The position numbers were made by a program, and so were the translations under genes. Shown here in pieces: positions 19,495-27,182 of a stretch of 64,000 nt of DNA (positions within the stretch are counted from its first letter, which is position 1; every line of letters begins with the position of its first letter). The notes beneath the pieces are model-generated. The model did no database searches. It was not told the origin of the DNA and worked only from the letters and a program-made list of their open reading frames with translations. Source of the DNA: Cryobacterium sp. Y57 (GTDB lineage Bacteria; Actinomycetota; Actinomycetes; Actinomycetales; Microbacteriaceae); contig NZ_PJJL01000067.1 in assembly GCF_002929505.1 (NCBI RefSeq), positions 124,001-188,000 on the forward strand, written 5' to 3'.

Positions 19495-19584
19495 CCGAGA
19501 CCGACCGATGCCTGATGCAGGAGGACCTGCAGCCCGCCAGCATAAGAAAACAGCCGATTGCAAGACCATCTAAAGGAGAATGTC

Positions 19585-20130
19585 ATGAAGAAGTCCCACA
19601 AGGTTTTTGCCACCGTCGCCACCGCAGCACTGTTGCTGACCGCGGGAGTCGGCGCCGCTGCTATGGCAACGCCGGCTCCCGCAACTGACATCCAACCGGG
19701 TGCTGGCACCGTGGTGGCCCAGAACCGGATCACAGTCGGCGCATCGGCCGATGCAGTGGGGGCAGCCCTGGCGAAGTGCCAGGCGGACAACCTACCGTTC
19801 GTCACCGTCGCACTGGTAGACCGCTTCGGCACTGTCCAGGCGCTGCTGCGTGGTGACAATGCCGCCGAACATACCATCGAAGCCGCCAAGCAGAAGGCCT
19901 ACACCGCAGCGGCCTTCGGGGCGCCCACGAGCGAACTCGCCAAGCGCCTCACCGGGAACGGCTCAGGCATCGACGATCTCCCCGGTACCCTATTCCTGCC
20001 CGGCGGCGTGCCCCTGAAGGTTGACGGCGTCTCAGTAGCCGGCATCGGAGTGGGCGGTGCCCCGGACGGCAAGCTCGACGAAGCTTGCGCAGCAGCCGGA
20101 GCCGCTGCAGTCACCGGCGCTGAAGGGTAA
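19585..20130 (+). CDS. Secreted HbpS/GlcG-type haem-binding protein
   Basis: A 181-residue protein starting MKKSHKVFATVATAALL. It has a Sec signal peptide cut near MATPAPA, then a GlcG/HbpS domain (about 45-180) with AVGAALAKCQADNLPFVTVALVDRFG, KAYTAAAFGAPTSELA, GTLFLPGGVPL and GVGGAPDGKLDEACAAAG. In Streptomyces, HbpS is exported, binds haem and iron, and modulates the kinase SenS. The ATG at 19585 has AAAGGAG at 6-bp spacing, so the upstream in-frame codon at 19558 is not used. It is divergent from the SenS/SenR-like pair. Haem ligands cannot be verified by eye. Confidence 0.87.
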   Translation: MKKSHKVFATVATAALLLTAGVGAAAMATPAPATDIQPGAGTVVAQNRITVGASADAVGAALAKCQADNLPFVTVALVDRFGTVQALLRGDNAAEHTIEAAKQKAYTAAAFGAPTSELAKRLTGNGSGIDDLPGTLFLPGGVPLKVDGVSVAGIGVGGAPDGKLDEACAAAGAAAVTGAEG

Positions 20131-20669
20131 TTTCCTTCCATCGCGACCTCCCGAAGTTTAGGCTGGACTGGCTCCAAGACCCAGGCCTGCACCGCAAAGT
20201 CGCCGCCGGTTCCCACAACGAGAATTCCGGCGATGGAAACCAAGATCGAGGCCGTAACGGGGACGACGGCGTTCCGAATCAGCTCGCGCGAGACAGCTGC
20301 CATGGCGACGATGATGACAACGGAAAGCAGTGCGCCAAAGACTCCGAACTAGGTCGAAACGGCAGATGCAAACGAGGCGACCGCGGTATCGAAACGATCG
20401 AATATGAAAACTTGTCGTGGGTCTTTCAGGTTCAGCACTTCAAAAGTCGAAACACATTTCTCAACGTAACCCAGAACCTTCGCTGGCGACCTCTCGTGGC
20501 AACGCCGATCGCCCACACGCCACTCGTGATCGGACAGATTGCGGACTTCAAGATCGTCGGCTGCGCACGGTGCCTGTTGGGGATACGACACTGAAGTCCT
20601 TTCGTTGTGAGCGATGCGGACCGGCCACACCTCGACCAATCCCTCAATGTTGCGAGTAGCACTTGTCAT
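20131..20669 (-). pseudogene. Broken membrane-protein ORF (in-frame amber, no own stop)
   Basis: Reading from an ATG at 20669 (preceded by AAAGAGAG), a frame runs 106 codons to a TAG at 20349-20351. The same frame then continues with two strongly hydrophobic segments (about FGVFGALLSVVIIVAMAAV and VTASILVSIAGILVVG) and reaches the end of hbpS without a stop of its own. The persistence of membrane-type sequence past the amber codon suggests one gene of about 180 residues, interrupted by a nonsense mutation and truncated at its 3' end. I do not recognise the family. The first 106 codons could still be expressed. Confidence 0.4.
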
Positions 20670-21461
20670 CACGGCTCTCTTTCATTTCGAAGGTGGGGGC
20701 TGCGCGCGTGCACGCGGCCATCTGCACGGGAGCCCACTGCTTCCAGGCGGCCAGTTTGATGCCATGCAGGCAGCGAATGAGGGTATTACGTTGCGACATG
20801 TGCTCCTCAGAATCGTCGGCGTGTGTAACGCAGTCACGAGTAGGACGTTTCCTCGTCCACAAATGTCATGAAAATTCAGAAAAAACACCCCGAAGTCTTT
20901 CGCGGCGACGCCGTGGTGTGCACGTGGACCTCGCTGAACGTCGAAGCACTGTCACAGAGCGCGCACTGTAGCCAACGCAGAGGATGTGTCCGGGCAGCAC
21001 AAGTACGCAGGACGCCGGACGGTTCCCAACGGGTGGTCCCAGAACTTGCCGTCGATCGGCGCCCGATTCGTCTTAACCCAGCCTCGAATCAACTCCGAGT
21101 TCTGTGCTACCTTCCGACCAATTTCAGCGTCCAACCCTTCCGATCCTGGCCTTTGGACCAACTGTGAACCTTGGTCATCAAAGCACTGCGACCGCGGCGC
21201 TCTAGCCTGAACGTCGAGTGGCCTAACGGGCCTTGTGGATAATCAGCTGGGGGAAGTATCTGCCGCGCTGCGAGGTGACGGTCCAGGCAGTGGACAGCAC
21301 GATGAATATCGTTGAACCCGCCTGTTCGTTGAGGGCGGCGAGCCGTTTCAGCGACCACAGATCACACCTAAATTTTGTGAAGTTTGGGCAACCGCCATTC
21401 TTGAGAATGGCGAAAGCCCTACAGCCCATTCTTTACACGGAATGCAGGGCTCAAAGCGTGG
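20670..21461. other. Gene-poor, compositionally different stretch
   Basis: About 790 bp with only short ORFs in every frame, none with a convincing domain or start signal, and with visibly more A/T than the flanks. The two longest short ORFs, around 20644-20862 and 20952-21161 on the minus strand, could be eroded remnants. I cannot identify anything here. Together with the broken ORF before it and the tRNA-Arg after it, this looks like a decayed accessory segment. Confidence 0.4.
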
Positions 21462-21533
21462 TGCCCCTGGAGGGATTCGAACCCCCGGCCATTTCCTTAG
21501 GACGGAATTGCTCTTCCACTGAGCTACAGAGGC
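21462..21533 (-). tRNA. tRNA-Arg (CCT)
   Basis: A full cloverleaf on the minus strand. The 7-bp acceptor GCCTCTG pairs with CAGGGGC, the D-arm is GCTC...GAGC, and the T-arm loop is TTCGAAT. The anticodon stem is TTCC/GGAA with loop GTCCTAA, giving anticodon CCT (Arg, AGG codon). The discriminator is A, and CCA is not encoded. It lies at the edge of the gene-poor segment, a common place for integration events, but no repeated tRNA 3' end was seen nearby. Confidence 0.93.
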
Positions 21534-21675
21534 GGATCTGGCAAGTTTAGCCGATCAGTCCGCTCAGTCGGGCGCGCCACCCGCATTGACACGGGGCAAG
21601 CGCTGCCCCGTCAATACGCTCCTGATCGTGAGTTCGATTTCGACCCTCCTGATGGCCGCGCGTCAGAGCGTGGTC

Positions 21676-22173
21676 CTAGGCGGCCGGGGCCAGATAGGCG
21701 TCCCATTCCTGCTCGGGGCGCTCGACTCCCCGCACAATCCAGGTCGTGCCCTGCGGCATCCGAGGGGTGAAGCGCAGCTTCCAGCCCATTTCGGCCGGGG
21801 TGTGGTCGCTCTTGAGGTTATTGCACCGCAGACAACACGCGGCAAGGTTGTCCCAGGTATCACGGCCACCACGCGAGCGCGGCAACACGTGGTCGATCGT
21901 GGCAGCCGACTTGCCGCAATAGCAGCAACGATGCTCGTCACGGCGTAAGACTCCGCGGCGACTGACCGGAACCAGGCGCGACATGGGGATGCGCACGTAC
22001 CGCGTGAGCAGAATGACGCTCGGGCGATCCCACGAGCCCGAAGTCGCGAAAACGGGGTGGCCCTGATCGGACTGCACGATCGTTGCCTTCTGGTTCATCA
22101 CCAGAATAAGCGCTCGTTTGAACGAGACGACGGCGAGGGGCTCGTAGCCCGCATTGAGTACCAGTGTGCGCAT
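21676..22173 (-). CDS. HNH endonuclease family protein
   Basis: A 165-residue protein beginning MRTLVLNAGYEPLAVVS with a C-terminal HNH domain. Paired cysteines (CCYCGK and CLRCNN) surround the catalytic core IDHVLPRSRGGRDTWDNLAACC. Such stand-alone HNH proteins are widespread and conserved in actinobacteria; their substrate is not established. The ATG at 22173 has GAAAGGA ahead of it; the open frame upstream to 22269 runs through the spacer and is not convincing. A terminator and a small ORF lie just upstream. Confidence 0.88.
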   Translation of the reverse strand: MRTLVLNAGYEPLAVVSFKRALILVMNQKATIVQSDQGHPVFATSGSWDRPSVILLTRYVRIPMSRLVPVSRRGVLRRDEHRCCYCGKSAATIDHVLPRSRGGRDTWDNLAACCLRCNNLKSDHTPAEMGWKLRFTPRMPQGTTWIVRGVERPEQEWDAYLAPAA

Positions 22174-22266
22174 GCGCTTCCTTTCGAAGGAGACTGGACG
22201 GCTTCCAGCCATTCGAACTACATCCGATGCGTAAAGAACAGGAGCGCGACGGGGCGAAAAAGAGTA

Positions 22267-22299
22267 CAAAAAAAGGCGCCGTCACAATGACAACGCCTT
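22267..22299 (-). terminator. Intrinsic terminator upstream of the HNH gene
   Basis: On the minus strand a 12-bp stem (AAGGCGTTGTCA with TGACGGCGCCTT, two G-T wobbles) with a 3-nt loop is followed by seven T residues. It stands about 95 bp before the HNH start and downstream of a small ORF, so it either ends an independent short transcript or attenuates the HNH gene. Confidence 0.75.
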
Positions 22300-22395
22300 A
22301 TGGCTGCTCACACAGCTCTGCTCGCTCTGACAACTATGCCGAAAGCACTCGCGACCGCGCACATCCATGGTGTGGATAGTGCGTCGCTCATGCAT
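22282..22395 (-). CDS. Candidate small ORF ending inside a terminator
   Basis: A 37-codon ORF starting ATG at 22395 with a strong AAAGGAGA about 5 bp ahead. It encodes a Cys/Arg/His/Ser-rich peptide (start MHERRTIHTMDV) whose stop codon lies inside the stem of the terminator. A second ATG 4 bp on (22391) opens another frame of 27 codons (start MSDALSTPWMCAV) that ends at 22308. Only one of the two would be translated. The good ribosome site plus the overlapping terminator suggests either a leader peptide controlling the HNH gene or a short independent transcript. No homologue is recognised. Confidence 0.4.
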   Translation of the reverse strand: MHERRTIHTMDVRGRECFRHSCQSEQSCVSSHKALSL

Positions 22396-22446
22396 TGGCT
22401 CTCCTTTTGAACCTACAAATTACATCAGGGCACAAGGTTAACCCAC

Positions 22447-22481
22447 AAATGGCGCAACAGGTGAACCTGTATGCGCCATTT
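22447..22481 (-). terminator. Stem-loop terminator after the NlpC/P60 gene
   Basis: A 10-bp outer stem (AAATGGCGCA with TGCGCCATTT) continues into an inner stem ACAGG/CCTGT with a TGAA loop. It lies about 40 bp behind the NlpC/P60 stop. In minus-strand direction it is followed by a T/G-rich run (TTTGTGGGTT) and not a clean T tract. Confidence 0.6.
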
Positions 22482-22519
22482 GAGTGAGCTGTTACCCAGC
22501 GTTCATTGACAGGGGCGAA

Positions 22520-23350
22520 TTAGATACCGATCCGCACGATGTAGTAGTCGCTGGTCCAGATGGGCTGAATCCGCACGGACTGGCCGGTGTACGGCGCGTG
22601 CAGGATGTTTCCGTTGCCCGCGTAGAAACCATCGTGACCGTCCATGATCACCAGATCGCCTGGCACGGCGTCCTCGATCGAGATCTTTGTTCCGGCCGCT
22701 GCCTGGCCCACAGAGGAGTGCGGCAGGCTGATCCCGAACTGCGCGTACACGTACATAATGAAGCCTGAGCAGTCGAACCCGGCCGGTGTGGCGCCGCCAT
22801 AGACGTACGGCGTTCCCTGATACTGCGAGGCAACATTGAAAACGGATGCGAGATCGAAATTCGGATACGTCGGGTTTGCCAGGAAGTCAGCAACACTCGG
22901 ACCGGAATAGCTCGCTGCATAGGTGGTCATCTGCGCGGCGACCTCAACACGACGGGTTTCTGCGGCGACGGCAGCAGCGGCAGCACTGGCAGCGGCAGCA
23001 AGTTCTTCGGGCGTGGTAGCAGTGAACCCTTCGCGAGCGACGCTCACGGTTGCCGCCTGGGCATCGACTTCAACGGCCTGCGCCTGCGTCTTGGACATCT
23101 CCGTGGACTCGGTGGCCTTGAAGGAAACGTCTTGCGAGCCGGGAGCAAAGGCATAGGCCGGGAGCGCCATGGTGGCAACGAGTCCAGTGGCGAGGGTCAT
23201 GACGACGATGTTGGCGATACCGCCACGTCGCTTCTTCGGTGCCGCCCGGGGCCGGGCGCGGTGAGAGCTTGCCGACGATTCCACTTTTTCCACAGACTCC
23301 ACCGTTCGGCTCAGCCCGCGACGGGACCTTCTCGTTCTTAATGCAGCCAA
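22520..23350 (-). CDS. Secreted NlpC/P60 (C40) peptidoglycan peptidase
   Basis: A 276-residue exported protein. It has a long basic N-region (about 1-45), a membrane/signal helix ending MALPAYAFAPG, an Ala-rich helical linker (about 95-150), and a C-terminal NlpC/P60 domain. The catalytic cysteine is in GFDCSGFIMYVY and the histidine in DGHDGFYAGNGNILH. These enzymes cut peptide stems of peptidoglycan. The TTG at 23350 is chosen because GGAGG lies 9 bp before it. A leader of about 250 nt with several hairpins precedes the gene, and a terminator follows. Confidence 0.87.
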   Translation of the reverse strand: MAALRTRRSRRGLSRTVESVEKVESSASSHRARPRAAPKKRRGGIANIVVMTLATGLVATMALPAYAFAPGSQDVSFKATESTEMSKTQAQAVEVDAQAATVSVAREGFTATTPEELAAAASAAAAAVAAETRRVEVAAQMTTYAASYSGPSVADFLANPTYPNFDLASVFNVASQYQGTPYVYGGATPAGFDCSGFIMYVYAQFGISLPHSSVGQAAAGTKISIEDAVPGDLVIMDGHDGFYAGNGNILHAPYTGQSVRIQPIWTSDYYIVRIGI

Positions 23351-23618
23351 AGTTGTAACCTCCGGCGCCTCGACACCACCAGGTTGTCGTCCCGTCCACT
23401 TCGCTAATCGCGGGTGTGTTCGTAAATCAAGAGACGGGGTAAGCAGGCGTCTTGACTAGAGTCCTTCGACCTTTCATGGTCTGTGGGACCCCCCGAGGCT
23501 ACAAGAGCGACGCGCATTTGTCACCCTGAAGCGGCACATTTCTAACGGATTGGTAACGAACCTGCGAGCAGGTCGAGACGACTGGCTCGATTCACGGCGC
23601 TACGAACCCCGTGCAATT
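23351..23618 (-). promoter_or_regulatory. Structured leader/promoter region of the NlpC/P60 gene
   Basis: 268 bp without a gene between the DtxR stop and the NlpC/P60 start. On the minus strand it contains hairpins such as GACC-ATGAAA-GGTC and TCAAGACG pairing with CGTCTCTTGA (bulged), plus a run of six G. This could be a regulatory leader. I could not match it to a known riboswitch; the conserved core of the c-di-AMP (ydaO) class, common upstream of such genes, is not recognisable. Confidence 0.3.
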
Positions 23619-24338
23619 TCAGTGAGCGACCGGGCTGTGGCCGGTCGGTGTCGTAACGAATATGTGCCCGGCTACCTCATTGGGGAGCTCTAAACCGGCA
23701 CCGAAACCTTCGACCTGAACTAGAACGTACGATCCGGCGGCCGAAAACACCCCGGTCGCGCCGGGCATGACGCCGCTCTGTTTGAGTTGCAAGAGCAGCT
23801 CGGGGTCAAACTGCACCGGTTCACCGAGACGGCGGATGACTGCGGTTACCGGCACGGTCGAACTCGCCACCACCGACAGCACGTTGGTCACGCCCGCCAT
23901 GAAGGCGACTGCCGGCGAATCACCGAGCTCGTCAAGCCCCGGAATCGGATTGCCGTAGGGAGATTCGGTCGGGTGACCGAGCATCTCCAAAATCTTGCGT
24001 TCGACCTGTTCGCTCATCACGTGTTCCCAGCGGCAGGCTTCATCGTGCACGAACTCCCACTCGAGTCCGATCACGTCGCTGAGCAGGCGTTCCGCCAAGC
24101 GATGCTTACGCATTACGTGCACGGCTTTGCTGCGGCCGGTCGGGGTGAGTTCCAGGTGCCGATCGCCGGACACGATGACGAGGCCGTCACGTTCCATCCG
24201 CGCGACGGTCTGCGAGACGGTCGGGCCGGAGTGTCCGAGTCGTTCGGAGATGCGGGCCCGCAGGGGCACGATCTGTTCTTCCTCCAGGTCGAGGATCGTG
24301 CGGAGATACATTTCGGTGGTGTCGATCAGATCGCTCAT
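23619..24338 (-). CDS. DtxR/IdeR-family metal-dependent regulator
   Basis: A 239-residue repressor with an N-terminal winged helix (SGPTVSQTVARMERDGLV), a metal-binding/dimerisation domain (HRLAERLLSDVIG, VHDEACRWEHVMSEQVE) and a C-terminal FeoA/SH3-like domain (about 160-230). The full three-domain length matches DtxR/IdeR more than the short MntR. It would control iron or manganese genes from DNA operators. The ATG at 24338 is chosen because homology starts at MSDLIDTTEMYLRTI; the frame is open upstream to 24458. It is divergent from serC. Confidence 0.9.
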   Translation of the reverse strand: MSDLIDTTEMYLRTILDLEEEQIVPLRARISERLGHSGPTVSQTVARMERDGLVIVSGDRHLELTPTGRSKAVHVMRKHRLAERLLSDVIGLEWEFVHDEACRWEHVMSEQVERKILEMLGHPTESPYGNPIPGLDELGDSPAVAFMAGVTNVLSVVASSTVPVTAVIRRLGEPVQFDPELLLQLKQSGVMPGATGVFSAAGSYVLVQVEGFGAGLELPNEVAGHIFVTTPTGHSPVAH

Positions 24339-24471
24339 CCGCAGCCCTTCATTCGGCTCGTGCGCGCACCGCTCATCGAGTGATAGAACGGCGCTCCGTT
24401 GGCGGCCTCGGCAGTGGCCCGCACAGCGTCCCAAGCCTACCCGCCCGTGGCAGGGCAACTAGAATCGCCGT

Positions 24472-25584
24472 ATGGCCGACCTACTGATACCCACCGATCT
24501 ACTCCCCCTCGACGGACGATTCGGCTGCGGCCCATCGAAAATCCGGCGTGAACAGCTCGACCATCTTCTCGGATTCGGCACCGGAGTACTCGGCACCTCG
24601 CACCGCCAGGCACCCGTGAAAGAACTCGTCGCCCGAGTGCGCGCCGGCTTGGGTGAACTGTTTCGCATTCCCGACGGCTACGAAGTCGTGCTCGGCAACG
24701 GCGGCTCGACCGCATTCTGGGACGCCGCAGCCTTTTCCCTGATCGAAAACCGCGCGCAGAACCTCGTCTTTGGCGAGTTCGGCGGCAAGTTCGCCAAGGC
24801 GGCGGCTGCCCCCTGGCTTGCAGCTCCCGACGTGATCAAGGCCGACACTGGCTCACGCAGCGATTTCGTGGTGCGTGAGGGCATCGACGTCTACGCCTGG
24901 CCCCAGAATGAAACCTCGACGGGCGTCATGGCCCCGGTCTCCCGGGTCAACGGTGACGCGGGCGCGCTCACCGTCATCGATGCCACCAGCGCCGCCGCCG
25001 GCATCGACTTCGACGCGAGCCAGGCGGATGTCTATTATTTCGCCCCACAGAAAAACCTCGCTTCGGACGGTGGCCTATGGCTCGCCTTGTTCTCACCGGC
25101 GGCCCTCGAACGGGTCGAGCGCGTCGCAGCGAGCGGCCGGTACATTCCCGAGTTTCTCAGCCTCAAGAACGCCGTCGACAACTCGCGCCTGAACCAGACG
25201 CTGAACACGCCGGCTCTCAGCACCCTCCTGCTGATGGAGAACCAGATCGACTGGATCAACCAGAGCGGCGGCCTGGAGTGGGCGTCATTGCGAACGAGGG
25301 AGTCGTCGTCCGTTCTCTATGACTGGGCGGCGGGCGTCGACTATGCGACCCCATTCGTGGCCGATCCGACGCACCGCTCACAGGTCGTCGTGACGATCGA
25401 CTTCGATGACGCCATCGACGCCTCATCGATCAGCAAAACCCTGCGTGCCAATGGCATCCTCGACACCGAGCCGTACCGCAAGCTCGGCCGCAACCAACTG
25501 CGCATCGCGACTTTCACTGCCATCGACCCGGAAGACGTCAAGAAGCTCGTGACATCCATCGAGCACGTCGTGGCACACCTCTGA
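24472..25584 (+). CDS. serC: Phosphoserine transaminase
   Basis: Converts 3-phosphohydroxypyruvate and glutamate to phosphoserine in serine synthesis. This 370-residue PLP enzyme of fold type I is of the actinobacterial SerC type. The PLP lysine is in YYFAPQKNLASDGG (about 194), preceded by VIDATSAAAGIDFD, and the substrate region GPSKIRREQLDHLL lies near the start. It is divergent from the DtxR-family gene and followed by a DUF2530 gene 36 bp on. Confidence 0.92.
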   Translation: MADLLIPTDLLPLDGRFGCGPSKIRREQLDHLLGFGTGVLGTSHRQAPVKELVARVRAGLGELFRIPDGYEVVLGNGGSTAFWDAAAFSLIENRAQNLVFGEFGGKFAKAAAAPWLAAPDVIKADTGSRSDFVVREGIDVYAWPQNETSTGVMAPVSRVNGDAGALTVIDATSAAAGIDFDASQADVYYFAPQKNLASDGGLWLALFSPAALERVERVAASGRYIPEFLSLKNAVDNSRLNQTLNTPALSTLLLMENQIDWINQSGGLEWASLRTRESSSVLYDWAAGVDYATPFVADPTHRSQVVVTIDFDDAIDASSISKTLRANGILDTEPYRKLGRNQLRIATFTAIDPEDVKKLVTSIEHVVAHL

Positions 25585-25773
25585 AGTCAGCTGCACGAAA
25601 CGCAACGAAAGGATCGCACGATGCGCCTGTGGTTGAAAGACAGCGAACGCCGGCCCGATCCGCTGCCCGCACGAACGGATGCTCGCACGGCACTGATCGT
25701 CGGCACCCTGCTCTGGCTGGTCGCACTCGGCGCCGCCCTCTTCTTTGACGAAGCGGCGCCGGGCGCCTCAAAG

Positions 25774-26431
<658 letters not shown>

Positions 26432-26439
<8 letters not shown>

Positions 26440-26812
26440 CCAGTTCCTCGGCGACCTTGCGCAGCATCGCCGCGATCTTCTTACTGTGACTAGATTCGGG
26501 GTACCGACCGCGCTTGAGATTTGTGCCGATACCGTCGAGCAGCTTCACCAAATCTTCAACGATGATCGACATATCATCGGCTGGCTTGCGGTTGAATTTA
26601 GACAGGCTCGGAGGAGCTTCGATCACGCGCACCGACAGCGCCTGGGCGCCGCGTTTGCCGTCGGCGATACCAAATTCGAGCTTCGCACCGGCCTTGATGG
26701 TCACTCCGGATGGCAAAGCGGAAGCGTGGAGAAAGACCTCCTGCCCGTCATCGGACGTGATGAAGCCAAAGCCTTTCTCCTCGTCGTAAAACTTGACCTT
26801 GCCGGTGGGCAT
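26432..26812 (-). CDS. Cold-shock domain protein with C-terminal extension
   Basis: A 126-residue protein. An N-terminal cold-shock domain (1-65) has RNP1 KGFGFITSDDG and RNP2 VFLHASAL, followed by a helical extension (about 70-126) not found in the 67-residue CspA class. It should bind single-stranded RNA or DNA. The upstream gap to the divergent membrane-protein gene is about 95 bp. Its stop overlaps the start of the DUF3027 gene, implying an operon. Confidence 0.88.
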
Positions 26813-26906
26813 CTGAACCTCATTTGAGTTTTAGGCGCACAATATAGTGCGGGATGTAAACCCAGCATATTCGGTTGCGGCACCCGTGTGCCCGTATCCT
26901 TAGGCT

Positions 26907-27182
26907 GTGACCAATCAAACTCCACAAGCCGTCAGCCGGCTTGAACGTGTGCTCGCTTACATGGTGGCGAGCGTGGTGGGGCTGTCGATTCTCGCGTTCC
27001 TTGCGGTGATCATCGCGACCGCGATGGGCGTCGGCCAAAACGACGGGTTCAGCCGCGGTTTCTGGCCGCCGATCTTCATCCTTCCGCTCTACGGCCTGCC
27101 CATCGGTTTTGTGCTCATCATCGTGCTCATCATCTCTGCGGGAGTTCGCCGCAGTCGCGAAGCTCGACGAGACCGCGAGTAA
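26907..27182 (+). CDS. Small two-helix membrane protein
   Basis: A 91-residue protein with two hydrophobic helices (about 18-42 and 55-75), an FSRGFWPPIFILPLYGLP segment between them, and a charged tail RRSREARRDRE. GTG start. The stop overlaps the start of the next gene by one base (TAATG), so it is co-translated with the XPB-associated protein. I do not recognise a characterised family. Confidence 0.72.
   Translation: MTNQTPQAVSRLERVLAYMVASVVGLSILAFLAVIIATAMGVGQNDGFSRGFWPPIFILPLYGLPIGFVLIIVLIISAGVRRSREARRDRE

Noticed and set aside
23351-23618. c-di-AMP (ydaO) riboswitch upstream of the NlpC/P60 gene
   Set aside because: The conserved core near the 3' end (CCCG-CAGCTAACC type) and the GGTGAATC-like element are not recognisable.
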